DNA of 64,000 nt, taken from contig NZ_JAJTWT010000014.1 in assembly GCF_021353235.1 (NCBI RefSeq), positions 44,965 to 108,964 on the forward strand, read 5' to 3'. The stretch comes from Pelomonas caseinilytica (lineage in GTDB: Bacteria; Pseudomonadota; Gammaproteobacteria; Burkholderiales; Burkholderiaceae_C). The notes under the pieces are model-generated. The model was not told the DNA's origin and ran no database searches. It saw nothing but the letters and a program-made list of their open reading frames with translations. This document shows, piece by piece, positions 18,067-25,485 of the stretch. The translations under genes were made by a program, and so were the position numbers. Each line of letters opens with the position of its first letter. The stretch's first letter is position 1.

Positions 18067-18247
18067 AACGTTCGCCGTCCAAAGCTCGCTGAATGTCCGC
18101 TTTGAGGTAGCGAGTTCGCTGGCGGCTACTTCCGCTCAGGGTCGCAAGCCATCAGCCAAACTGCCACGGTGAAAGGCGGCAACCAGGCCGCAGCTTCCGC
18201 TCGACCATCCTCTCGAACACCGTCGACGCCCACCCAAGGACCATACG
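18067..18247. other. intergenic segment at the right edge of the island
   Basis: No gene is supported. The sequence contains AATGTCCGCTTTGAGG (18092-18107) and GGGTCGCAAGCCATCAGCC, resembling words near the right end of the window (GCGGACTTTCC and GGGTCGCAAGCAGCCATCAG on the minus strand). This suggests a dispersed, degenerate intergenic element. Confidence 0.3.
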
Positions 18248-18589
18248 ATGATTAACTACCTGATCTCCTTTCCGGCAAGTGCCATGGATGTCCCCGCCGA
18301 GGAGCTGGCCGCCGTGGGCGAGGCGGCGCGGCAGGTCGTTCGCGAGGCCAAGGCGGCGGGCGTATACGTGTTCGGCGGCGGCATCAACGCGGATGCCGCC
18401 CCGCTCATGGTCGCGTCGGACGGCTCGGCCATCCAGGCAACCTATCCGCAGACTGCGGAGTTCGACGGCGGCTTCTGCGTTCTGCGGCTTCCGTCGCGCG
18501 AAGCCGCCATCCTCTGGGCCGCCAAGATCGCCAAGGCCTGCCGATGCTCGCAGGAGCTCCGTGAGTTCGGGGATGATCCCGAGAGCTGA
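18248..18589 (+). CDS. YciI-like (DGPF) family protein
   Basis: 113 aa, a small alpha/beta ferredoxin-like fold protein. The layout MINYLISFPASAMDVPAEELAAVGEAARQ, then VYVFGGGINADAAPLMVASDG, then FDGGFCVLRLPSREAAILWAAKIAKACRCSQELREF follows the YCII-related family, which includes minor dehalogenase-like and sigma-factor-linked proteins of unknown reaction. AAGGACC lies just before the ATG. It is followed 61 nt later by a frameshifted VOC gene. Confidence 0.8.
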   Translation: MINYLISFPASAMDVPAEELAAVGEAARQVVREAKAAGVYVFGGGINADAAPLMVASDGSAIQATYPQTAEFDGGFCVLRLPSREAAILWAAKIAKACRCSQELREFGDDPES

Positions 18590-18650
18590 GGGGCGGGGTC
18601 GAGCTCGCACAATCTCCATCCCGCTCCGCAGCGGCGGGCCTGACCTCCTC

Positions 18651-19018
18651 ATGGCGCTCACCCAACCCCGCTACGTCATCGCCGTGTCCGACCTGGCGCG
18701 CTCGGCCGCCTGGTACCGCGACGCGCTCGGCTTCGAGGTGTACGAGCTGGGCGACCCCGGCTGGCGCTGGCTGCAGCGGGACGCCTGCATCATCATGGCC
18801 GGCGAATGTGCCGATGCCCTGCCGCCGTCGCAGCTCGGCGACCACGGCTACTTCGCCCATGTGCAGGTCGACGACATCGACGCGCTGCACGCCGACGTCG
18901 CCGCCCGCGGTGCCGGGAGATCAGCAAGCCGCTGCGCGACGAGCCCTGGGGCATGCGCGAGTTCGGCGTCCGCACGGTGGACGGCCACTGCATGATGTTC
19001 GGCCAGCGGCTCGCATGA
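18651..19018 (+). pseudogene. VOC (glyoxalase/bleomycin-resistance) family gene with a frameshift
   Basis: The start ALTQPRYVIAVSDLARSAAWYRDALGFEVYELG and the end KPLRDEPWGMREFGVRTVDGHCMMFGQRLA are the two halves of one VOC domain, but they lie in different frames. The switch falls near 18912-18919, within GCCGGGAGATC: frame 1 reads ..ARGA, the other frame resumes at EISKPLRD. One missing base, or two extra, restores a ~122-residue protein. It is either a real lesion or an assembly error in a G-run. The final TGA overlaps the ATG of the next gene, as expected for an operon gene that was intact until recently. Confidence 0.75.
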
Positions 19019-19635
19019 GGCTCGCCCTCGACCCGTGGCAGGCCGCCTGGCAGGCGCTGGGTGCCCGCCCTGCCGACGCCTTGCACGCCGAGCTGCTGGG
19101 GCGTTATGGCGAGACGCACCGGGCCTATCACACGCAGCAGCACCTCGCCGAATGCCTGTCCCTGTTCGACGGGGTGCGACACCTCGTCGGGCGGCCGGCC
19201 GAGGTCGAGATCGCGCTGTGGTTCCACGACGCCATCTACGACGTGCACCGCCACGATAACGAGGCCCGCAGCGCCGACTGGGCGCGGCAGGCGCTGCTCG
19301 GTGCGAAGGCGCCCGCCGAGGTGGCCGCCCGCGTGGCCGCGCTGGTGATGGCCACGCGCCACAGCGTCGCGCCGGCCACGGCAGACGAGGGGCTGCTCGT
19401 CGACGTCGATCTCGCCGTCCTCGGCGCCACGCCGGCGCGCTTCGCCGAGTACGAGGCGCAGATCCGTGCCGAGTACGCCCACGTGCCCGCGCAGGTCTTC
19501 GCCGAGAAGCGGGGCGCCATCCTGGCGGGCTTTCTGGCGCGGCCGGCGATCTACGCCTGCGGGCCGCTGCGGCATCGTTTCGAGGCGGCGGCCCGGCGCA
19601 ATCTTTCGGCTGCGCTGGCCACTTGCCGGCCCTGA
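19015..19635 (+). CDS. HD-superfamily metal-dependent hydrolase (predicted)
   Basis: 206 aa. The metal ligands appear as HTQQHLAECLSLFDG, the HD pair in LWFHDAIYD and later MATRHS and VDVDLAVLG. This is the set-up of the COG4339-type HD phosphohydrolases, often misannotated as NMDA receptor subunit-like. The expected reaction is phosphate ester hydrolysis on an unknown substrate. Start MRLALDPWQAAW overlaps the VOC stop (ATGA). Followed by a converging membrane-protein gene one base later. Confidence 0.8.
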   Translation: MRLALDPWQAAWQALGARPADALHAELLGRYGETHRAYHTQQHLAECLSLFDGVRHLVGRPAEVEIALWFHDAIYDVHRHDNEARSADWARQALLGAKAPAEVAARVAALVMATRHSVAPATADEGLLVDVDLAVLGATPARFAEYEAQIRAEYAHVPAQVFAEKRGAILAGFLARPAIYACGPLRHRFEAAARRNLSAALATCRP

Positions 19636-19636
19636 A

Positions 19637-19948
19637 TCACCAGGCCGCGGTCTGCGGCGCGTCCTGGGGGTGGCCGTCCGGGGCGAGCAGCAGGTACAGC
19701 AGCGGCCCGAAGGATCCGGCGGCCAGCGTGATGAGCGCGTAGGGCCAGAGCGTGCGCCCCCGCGACCGCGCGTCGCGGTGCAGCAGGAACAGCACCACCA
19801 GGCTCATCACGACGAGGTCGGCCAGCACCTGCGCGGCGCCCCAGTTGGCCAGTCCGGCCTGCCAGATGCCGAGGTAGCCCACCTGCCACATGGCCGCGAG
19901 GGTGAAGGCGCCGAAGGCAGCGAGGACGAGGATGAGGGCGGTGCGCAT
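19637..19948 (-). CDS. small inner-membrane protein, DUF2834-like
   Basis: 103 aa, three helices: ALILVLAAFGAFTLAAMWQVGYLGI, VLADLVVMSLVVLFLL and LWPYALITLAAGSFGPLLYLLLAPD. A charged loop HRDARSRGR between the second and third, and the overall order, fit DUF2834-type proteins. AAGGAG lies 6 nt before the ATG at 19948. It is divergent from the XRE regulator at 20066, with a perfect inverted repeat between them, so the regulator probably controls it. Confidence 0.65.
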   Translation of the reverse strand: MRTALILVLAAFGAFTLAAMWQVGYLGIWQAGLANWGAAQVLADLVVMSLVVLFLLHRDARSRGRTLWPYALITLAAGSFGPLLYLLLAPDGHPQDAPQTAAW

Positions 19949-20013
19949 GATGGTCTCCTTGCGGCGGTCAACGGAACATGGCGTCATGCTCCGCGCCGAC
20001 GCGCACCGCGGCA

Positions 20014-20030
20014 ATGACCTCCGAGGTCAT
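20014..20030. promoter_or_regulatory. operator-like inverted repeat in the membrane protein / XRE regulator spacer
   Basis: ATGACCT-CCG-AGGTCAT: perfect 7-bp arms, 36 nt before the regulator ATG and 66 nt before the divergent gene. It is placed as expected for autoregulation and control of the neighbour. Confidence 0.5.
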
Positions 20031-20065
20031 GGCCGCCGTGACGGCGCCGCCCCAGAATCCACCGC

Positions 20066-20827
20066 ATGACCGCCACCCTCGCCGCCCTGCGCAAGTCGCG
20101 CCGGCTCAGCCAGCTCGAGCTGTCGTTGCGCACCGGTGTCTCGCAACGCCATCTCAGCTGCATCGAGACCGGCCGCGCCCGCGCCGGCCGTGAGACCCTG
20201 GTCGCCCTGCTCGATGCCCTGGGCGCGACGCTGGAGGAGCGCAACCAGGCGCTGCTCGCTGCTGGCTACGCCCCGGCCCACGCCGAGCGGTCGCTCGACG
20301 CGCCGGAGATGGCGCCCGTGCGCGCCGCACTCGCGCAGCTGCTGGATGCCCACGACCCGATGCCGGCGCTGGTGCTGGATGGCGAATACAACGTCGTCAT
20401 GGCCAATGCGGGCCTCGCGCGGCTGCTCGGGCTGCTCGGCCTGCCGGCGCAGGTCATGCTCAGCCAGCCGCTGAACCTGCTGCGCGCCGTCTTCGCGCCC
20501 GACGGACTTCGCAGCCTGTGCGTCAACGAGGCCGAACTCTGCGGTGAACTCTGGGCCCGGGCAAGCCGGGAAGCCGAGCACCTTCCGCGGCTGCGCGTCC
20601 TGCTGGACGAGCTGCGCCCGTCGCTGCGGCCTAGGGGAGCCGCCGAGGCAAGCGGCCTGCCCGTGCTCGCCTTGCGGCTGCGGGCGGCGGACGGGCGCAC
20701 GCTGAGCTTTTTCTCCGCCTTCACGAGCTTCGGCACGCCGCTGGACATCACGCTGGCGTCGCTGAAGGTCGAACATCTGTTTCCGTCCGACGAGGCCACG
20801 CGGGCGGCGGTGGCGGACGCTGTCTGA
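20066..20827 (+). CDS. XRE-family regulator with MmyB-like ligand-binding domain
   Basis: 253 aa. The N-terminal helix-turn-helix is clear (LAALRKSRRLSQLELSLRTGVSQRHLSCIETGR, residues about 5-38). The C-terminal ~150 residues (PMPALVLDGEYNVVMANAGLARLLG ... FSAFTSFGTPLDITLASLKVEHLFPSDEAT) match the MmyB-like/MLTR ligand-binding domain, a PAS-like fold that binds a small hydrophobic ligand in known structures. A CAGAAT hexamer (20053-20058) 7 nt before the ATG, with no Shine-Dalgarno, suggests leaderless expression. Likely target: the divergent membrane-protein gene. Confidence 0.88.
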   Translation: MTATLAALRKSRRLSQLELSLRTGVSQRHLSCIETGRARAGRETLVALLDALGATLEERNQALLAAGYAPAHAERSLDAPEMAPVRAALAQLLDAHDPMPALVLDGEYNVVMANAGLARLLGLLGLPAQVMLSQPLNLLRAVFAPDGLRSLCVNEAELCGELWARASREAEHLPRLRVLLDELRPSLRPRGAAEASGLPVLALRLRAADGRTLSFFSAFTSFGTPLDITLASLKVEHLFPSDEATRAAVADAV

Positions 20828-20828
20828 A

Positions 20829-20851
20829 CGGGGTCCTCCATCCGGGCCCCG
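20829..20851. terminator. bidirectional hairpin between converging genes
   Basis: CGGGGTCC (20829-20836) and GGGCCCCG (20844-20851) form a stem with one mismatch in the 32-nt gap between the XRE regulator and the ABC ATPase stop. There is no T-run on either side. Confidence 0.35.
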
Positions 20852-20859
20852 CCAGCGTT

Positions 20860-22155
20860 TCAGTCCTCGCCCGACTCCGGCAGGTGGATCAGCCCGGTGT
20901 GGTAGTCGTACTCGAAGACCTCACCGTAGCGGGCCCATTCGATGGCCACGCGCAGCACGCGTTCGGCCTCGGCGGCTTCCATGCTTTCCTGCAGCAGCTT
21001 GAGGAAGGGCTCTTCCTTGAGTTCGCCGTCGTCCTCCTGCTCGAGGCTGTGGCGGATGAAGGTCGCCAGGGGCACGTGCTCCAGCAGCTGCTGGCCGAAG
21101 ATCTCGCGGCGGAACTCGTGGCTGCCCTCGACGTAGCGGTGGCCCAGCGGCGTCATCAGCAGGTCGCCGCCGCTGAGCTGGGCCAGGCCCAGGCGGTGCA
21201 AGGCGTCGGCCAGCGGTAGCAGGTCCTCGTCGGTGAGTTCGCTTTCCTCAGCCAGCTGCGGCAGGTCGGCACGGCCCTTGAAGGGCTCCTCGGCCAGCAG
21301 CTCTAGCAGGCTCTCCATGCGGCCGACCTCGGCCTCGGGCAGGCGGTCGGACAGGTGGGGGCGCGGTGCCTCCTCGACGGCGCCGGCCTCCGGCGCGGCG
21401 CTGGTCATCAGCCGGTAGACCTCGTCGATGAGCAGGCGCACCTCGGCGCTGTCGGCGCGGCGCGGGCGCTGCAGGGTGATGGGCAGTTCGGCGCGCACGC
21501 GGCCGGGGTTGCTGGCGAAGATCAGCACCCGGTCGGCCATCAGCACGGCCTCCTCGATGTTGTGCGAGACGACGAGCATGGCCTGGGTGGGCATCTGGCC
21601 GCCGTCCCACAGCTCCAGGATCTCGTTGCGCAGCCGCTCGCCGGTCAGCACGTCCAGGGCCGAGAAGGCTTCGTCCATCAGCAGCACCGCCGGCTGCATG
21701 ACCAGGGCCCGCGCCAGCCCGACGCGCTGGCGCATGCCGCCGGACAGCTCGCGGGGCAGGGCGCCCTCGAAGCCCGCGAGGCCGATCAGCTCGATGGCCG
21801 CCTCGGCGCGGCGCGTGCGTTCGGCCGCGCCGATGCCGGCCGCCTCGAGCCCGAGCTCGACGTTCTGCTGCACCGTCAGCCACGGGAACAGGGCGAAGCT
21901 CTGGAACACCATGGCGATGCCCTGGGCAGGCCCGAACAGAGGCTGGCCGCGGTAGCGCACGTCGCCCGCGTCGGCCGGGATCAGCCCGGCCATGATGCGC
22001 AGCAGCGTGCTCTTGCCGGAGCCGCTCTGGCCGAGCAGGGCGACGATCTCGCCCTTGGCGAGGGTGAAGTCCACATCCTCCAGCACGCTGCGCAGGCTGC
22101 CGTCGGCGGACTTGAAGCCCTTGGCCACGTCCTTCAGTTCGATCAGGGCATCCAT
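20860..22155 (-). CDS. ABC importer ATPase with AAA-associated C-terminal domain (nitrate/taurine type)
   Basis: 431 aa. Residues 1-260 are an NrtD/TauB/SsuB-type ATPase: GQSGSGKSTLLRIMAGL, the Q-loop VFQSFALFPWLTV, LSGGMRQRVGLARAL, LLMDEAFSALDVLTGERL and SHNIEEAVLMADR. The C-terminal ~150 residues (EVGRMESLLELLAEEPFKGRADLPQLAEE onward) form the AAA-associated domain of a subset of these ATPases, which resembles a winged helix and may sense ligand. The ATG shares one base with the TGA of the permease gene. No substrate-binding protein gene is near. Confidence 0.9.
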   Translation of the reverse strand: MDALIELKDVAKGFKSADGSLRSVLEDVDFTLAKGEIVALLGQSGSGKSTLLRIMAGLIPADAGDVRYRGQPLFGPAQGIAMVFQSFALFPWLTVQQNVELGLEAAGIGAAERTRRAEAAIELIGLAGFEGALPRELSGGMRQRVGLARALVMQPAVLLMDEAFSALDVLTGERLRNEILELWDGGQMPTQAMLVVSHNIEEAVLMADRVLIFASNPGRVRAELPITLQRPRRADSAEVRLLIDEVYRLMTSAAPEAGAVEEAPRPHLSDRLPEAEVGRMESLLELLAEEPFKGRADLPQLAEESELTDEDLLPLADALHRLGLAQLSGGDLLMTPLGHRYVEGSHEFRREIFGQQLLEHVPLATFIRHSLEQEDDGELKEEPFLKLLQESMEAAEAERVLRVAIEWARYGEVFEYDYHTGLIHLPESGED

Positions 22156-23888
22156 CAGAAGTGCATCCTTTCCTCGGCGATGCGGTACAGCCTGCGCCAG
22201 ACCCAGTGGTTCAGCGCCATCACGAACACGCACATCACGCCGATGCCCAGGGCGATGCGGGGGAAGTCGCCCGCCGTCGTCATCTGCTGGATGTAGCTGC
22301 CCAGGCCCGCGGCCTGGAGCTTGGTGTCGCCCCAGGTCACGTACTCGGCCACGATGCTGGCGTTCCAGGAGCCGCCACTGGCGGTGATGGCGCCGGTGAC
22401 GAAGCTCGGGAAGATGGCCGGCAGCAGGTAGCGCTTCCAGGCCAGCCAGCCCTTGAGGCCCAGGTTCTGCGCGGCCAGGCGCAGCTCGGTCGGGATGGTC
22501 GAGGCGCCCGCCACCACGTTGAAGAGCAGGTACCACTGCGTGCCCAGGATGATGAGGGGCGACAGCCAGAGGTCGGGGTCGAGGTGATATTTGACGATCA
22601 CCAGCACCGCCACCGGAAACACCAGGTTGGACGGGAAGGCCGCGAGGAACTGGGCGACGGCCTGCACCCGCCCGGCGATGCGCGGGTTCAGCCCGATCCA
22701 CACGCCGATGGGCACCCAGACGAGCGACGCCACCGCGATCAGCACCAGCACGCGGGCCAGCGTCAGCAGGCCGAGCCGGAAGACGTGCGCCGCCTCGCCC
22801 CAGCCCACCTCGGTGTGGATGAAGCTCACCAGGCGCCAGATGGCGAACAGCACGAGGGCGGCGATGAGGGCGTCCCAGGCGCGGGCCCACAGCGGATTGG
22901 CCGCCTTGGGCCGGGCGCGGATGGAACGGCCGTCATAGGTCTTGCGCAGGGGCGCGAAGCTGGCGGTGATCCAGCGGCCCGGCCACTCGCCCAGGCGTGC
23001 CAGCAGCTGGGTGCGTCGCAGCCAGGTGAGCAGCCAGGACTGGGGCGCCTGTTCGCTGCCCGCCTCCTCGAAGCGGAAACGGTCGGCCCAGGCCAGCAGC
23101 GGGCGGAAGAAGAGCTGGTCGTACAGCAGGATGCCGACCAGCATGCCGAGGATGGCCCAGCCGATGGCGCCCAGGTCGCGCGCCTCGATGGCCACGGCGA
23201 TGTAGGACCCCACGCCCGGCAGCTTGATGTCCTGGCCGGCCACCGAGATGGCCTCCGACGCGACGACGAAGAACCAGCCGCCCGACATGCTCATCATCAT
23301 GTTCCACAGCAGGCCCGGCATGGCGAAGGGCAGCTCCAGCCGCCAGAAGCGCTGCCAGCCCGAGAGCTGGAAGATGCGCGACGCCTCCTCCAGCTCGCGC
23401 GGCACGGTGCGCAGCGACTGGTAGAGGCTGAAGGCCATGTTCCAGGCCTGGGAGGTGAAGATCGCGAAGAGGGCCGCCAGTTCGACGCCGAAGAGATTGC
23501 CCGGGAACAGGGCGATGAAGGGCGCCACCGCGATGGCCTGGAAGCCGAGGATGGGAATGGACTGCAGGATGTCCAGCAGCGGCACCAGCACCTTCTCCGC
23601 CGCCCGCACCTTGGCCGCCAGCACCGCGAAGACACAGGCGAACACCACCGAGGCGGCCAGGGCGATGAACATGCGCAGCGTCGTGCGCAGCAGGTAGTAG
23701 GGCAGCCAGGCGACGTCCAGCGTCAGCGGCAGCGGCTCGCCGAGGTGGAAGGGCCGGGCCATCTGCGACGCCGCCAGCGCCAGCAGCACCAGCACCGCCA
23801 GCACGAGCGGCAGCAAGGCCCAATCCCAGCGATTGAACGCGGCCTCGACGGCGGGGCGGGGGAAGAAGCGGCGGTCGGACATGGGCAT
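22155..23888 (-). CDS. ABC transporter permease, double-length (two fused permease domains)
   Basis: 577 aa. Two copies of a binding-protein-dependent permease domain lie in tandem, each with an EAA-like loop: ELEEASRIFQLSGWQRFWRLELPFAMPGLLWNM in the first half and ELRLAAQNLGLKGWLAWKRYLLPAIFPSFVTGAI in the second. They are joined by a ~100-residue cytoplasmic linker. A single chain can thus supply both transmembrane halves of the importer. The family is that of nitrate/sulfonate/taurine permeases. MPMSDRR or MSDRR (6 nt later) may be the true start. Substrate unknown because no binding protein is encoded nearby. Confidence 0.9.
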   Translation of the reverse strand: MPMSDRRFFPRPAVEAAFNRWDWALLPLVLAVLVLLALAASQMARPFHLGEPLPLTLDVAWLPYYLLRTTLRMFIALAASVVFACVFAVLAAKVRAAEKVLVPLLDILQSIPILGFQAIAVAPFIALFPGNLFGVELAALFAIFTSQAWNMAFSLYQSLRTVPRELEEASRIFQLSGWQRFWRLELPFAMPGLLWNMMMSMSGGWFFVVASEAISVAGQDIKLPGVGSYIAVAIEARDLGAIGWAILGMLVGILLYDQLFFRPLLAWADRFRFEEAGSEQAPQSWLLTWLRRTQLLARLGEWPGRWITASFAPLRKTYDGRSIRARPKAANPLWARAWDALIAALVLFAIWRLVSFIHTEVGWGEAAHVFRLGLLTLARVLVLIAVASLVWVPIGVWIGLNPRIAGRVQAVAQFLAAFPSNLVFPVAVLVIVKYHLDPDLWLSPLIILGTQWYLLFNVVAGASTIPTELRLAAQNLGLKGWLAWKRYLLPAIFPSFVTGAITASGGSWNASIVAEYVTWGDTKLQAAGLGSYIQQMTTAGDFPRIALGIGVMCVFVMALNHWVWRRLYRIAEERMHF

Positions 23889-23980
23889 GCGAGCTGGCGG
23901 CCCGGCAGCCTAACGGCGCCATGTCACCGGGCCGTGAAGCTTCGCTGTCGGCGCCCTTGCAAAAGTTTGACCGGCATCGA

Positions 23981-24009
23981 TTGTGCAGGTCCCAATATGG
24001 GACTATGCT
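23981..24009 (+). promoter_or_regulatory. higBA promoter with operator between -35 and -10
   Basis: TTGTGC (23981-23986), a 17-nt spacer and TATGCT (24004-24009) make a plausible promoter. The spacer holds a perfect inverted repeat, GTCCCA-ATA-TGGGAC (23989-24003). The -10 ends 6 nt before the higB ATG, so transcription would begin at or next to the start codon. The layout fits autorepression by HigA. Confidence 0.55.
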
Positions 24010-24015
24010 CCGGCC

Positions 24016-24318
24016 ATGCGCGTGATCGCCGTCTCCACCCTTCGCGCGTTCTGGGCCCTGCATCCAGACGCCGAGCAGCCGCTGCGCGCCTGGTACGAGG
24101 AAGTGGCGAACGCCGCCTGGACCCAGCCGGCGGACATCAAGCAGCATTACCGCAGCGCCAGCATCCTGAAGAACCGGCGGGTCGTGTTCAACATCAAGGG
24201 CAACGAGTACCGCCTGATCGCCGCCGTCGCCTACCGGCTGCAGATCGTCTACGTGAAGTTCATCGGCACCCATGCGCAGTACGACGCGGTCGATGCCGAG
24301 ACCGTCGAATTCCCTTGA
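24016..24318 (+). CDS. higB: type II toxin HigB, mRNA interferase
   Basis: 100 aa, normal HigB size. In this family the toxin cleaves mRNA on the ribosome. The family sequence runs RAFWALHPDAEQPLRAWYEEV, then WTQPADIKQHYRSASILKNRRVVFNIKGNEYRL, then VYVKFIGTHAQYDAVDAETV. The latter holds the conserved histidine and tyrosine of the active site (H86, Y89). ATG at 24016 was chosen because the family starts at MRVI; the in-frame GTG at 23983 lies within the promoter. No Shine-Dalgarno precedes it. The order toxin first, antitoxin second is characteristic of higBA. Confidence 0.92.
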   Translation: MRVIAVSTLRAFWALHPDAEQPLRAWYEEVANAAWTQPADIKQHYRSASILKNRRVVFNIKGNEYRLIAAVAYRLQIVYVKFIGTHAQYDAVDAETVEFP

Positions 24319-24338
24319 GATTTGCGAGAGAGAAGGCC

Positions 24339-24713
24339 ATGGACATCCGCCCCATTCACACCGACGCCGACTACCAGGCGACGCTGCGCGAAATCTCGGC
24401 CCTCATGGTCGATGACCCCGCGCCCGGCACGCCCGAGGGCGACCGGCTGGACATCCTGGCCACGCTGGTCCAGGCCTACGAGGCCCGGCACTTTCCCATC
24501 GAAGCGCCCGATCCGGTCGAGGCCATCAAGTTCCGCATGGAGCAACGCGGCCTGTCGGTGAAGGATTTGGAGCCCCTCATCGGCAAGAGCAACCGCGTCT
24601 ACGAAGTGCTCAACCGCAAGCGTCCGCTGACCCTGGCCATGATCCGCCGCCTGCATCGCGGCCTGGGCATTCCCGCGGCTGCGCTGATTGCCAGCGATGC
24701 CGCCAGCCGCTGA
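24339..24713 (+). CDS. higA: antitoxin HigA, helix-turn-helix
   Basis: 124 aa. Neutralises HigB and represses the operon. The N-terminal ~60 residues (DIRPIHTDADYQATLREISALM) are the family's usual acidic lead-in. A helix-turn-helix lies at about 68-102 (RMEQRGLSVKDLEPLIGKSNRVYEVLNRKRPLTLAMI). The SD-like GAGAGAAGG lies just before the ATG, unlike the toxin gene. It follows higB by 20 nt and ends 6 nt before the stop of ribA on the opposite strand. Confidence 0.92.
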   Translation: MDIRPIHTDADYQATLREISALMVDDPAPGTPEGDRLDILATLVQAYEARHFPIEAPDPVEAIKFRMEQRGLSVKDLEPLIGKSNRVYEVLNRKRPLTLAMIRRLHRGLGIPAAALIASDAASR

Positions 24714-24719
24714 CGTGGA

Positions 24720-25325
24720 CTACTCGAACAGATGCCCCAGGTCGTGGTGGCCCATGGACTCCGCCTTGGTGCGGAGGTAGCGCTCGTTCTCGGGGCCGGG
24801 CCGGGTCAGCGAGGCCTCGCGCTCGACGACCTCGATGCCGAACTCCGCCAGCGCCGCCATCTTCAGCGGGTTGTTGGTCATGAGGCGGATGCGCTGCACG
24901 CCCAGGGCGCGCAGCATGCAGGCGGCAGCGTCGTAGCGGCGGGCGTCGATGGGCAGGCCCAGGGCGGCGTTGGCCTCGATGGTGTCCTTGCCGGCGTCCT
25001 GCTCGGCGTAGGCGCGCAGCTTCTGCACGAGGCCGATGCCCCGGCCCTCGTGGCCGCGCATGTAGACGATGGCGCCGCGGCCCTGGGCGGCGATGCGCTT
25101 CATGGCGCTTTCCAGCTGCGGCCGGCAGTCGCAGCGCAGCGAGCCGAAGACCTCGCCCGTCATGCATTCGGAGTGCACGCGCACCAGGGGCGGCTCGTCG
25201 CCGGTCAGCTCGCCCAGGCTCAGCACCACGTGCTCCTGCCCGCTTTCGCCTTCCCGGAAACCGTGGATGACGAATTCGCCGTGGACGGTCGGCAGGCGGG
25301 TGGAAACGATGCGTTCGATCTTCAT
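24720..25325 (-). CDS. ribA: GTP cyclohydrolase II
   Basis: 201 aa. Opens GTP to 2,5-diamino-6-ribosylamino-4-pyrimidinone phosphate, the first step of riboflavin synthesis. Zinc ligands C54, C65 and C67 are in HSECMTGEVFGSLRCDC. The catalytic region YMRGHEGRGIGL and the nucleotide site RIRLMTNNPLK are intact. Start taken at MKIERI; an upstream in-frame ATG would add 30 residues unlike the family. This is a stand-alone RibA, without a fused RibB domain. No FMN riboswitch-like leader was noticed. Divergent from the PEP-CTERM gene at 25486. Confidence 0.93.
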   Translation of the reverse strand: MKIERIVSTRLPTVHGEFVIHGFREGESGQEHVVLSLGELTGDEPPLVRVHSECMTGEVFGSLRCDCRPQLESAMKRIAAQGRGAIVYMRGHEGRGIGLVQKLRAYAEQDAGKDTIEANAALGLPIDARRYDAAACMLRALGVQRIRLMTNNPLKMAALAEFGIEVVEREASLTRPGPENERYLRTKAESMGHHDLGHLFE

Positions 25326-25454
25326 GGTGGGGCGTGTCGCGGCGCCATTGTCGCTGCCCGCGGGATAACCCGCGCTGCGGAGTGCAGATCGCACGACATC
25401 CGGCCGCGCACCCACCCGACAAGGGGGGTATGACTTTCGATGCCATCCCTAGAA

Positions 25455-25468
25455 TGACAGCATTGTCA
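25455..25468. promoter_or_regulatory. inverted repeat upstream of the PEP-CTERM gene
   Basis: TGACA-GCAT-TGTCA, perfect 5-bp arms, 17 nt before the ATG at 25486. It may be a repressor site; the factor is unknown. Confidence 0.3.
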
Positions 25469-25485
25469 AATTTACCGGTCCCGCC

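Noticed and set aside
15878..18247. The small-gene island as an integron cassette array
   Set aside because: No convincing attC core sites (GTTRRRY/RYYYAAC pairs) or integrase were found.
18905..18925. Programmed frameshifting in the VOC gene
   Set aside because: There is no slippery heptamer or following stem; a mutation or sequencing error is simpler.
24720..25415. Longer start for ribA at 25415
   Set aside because: The added 30 residues do not resemble GTP cyclohydrolase II and the family begins at MKIERI.
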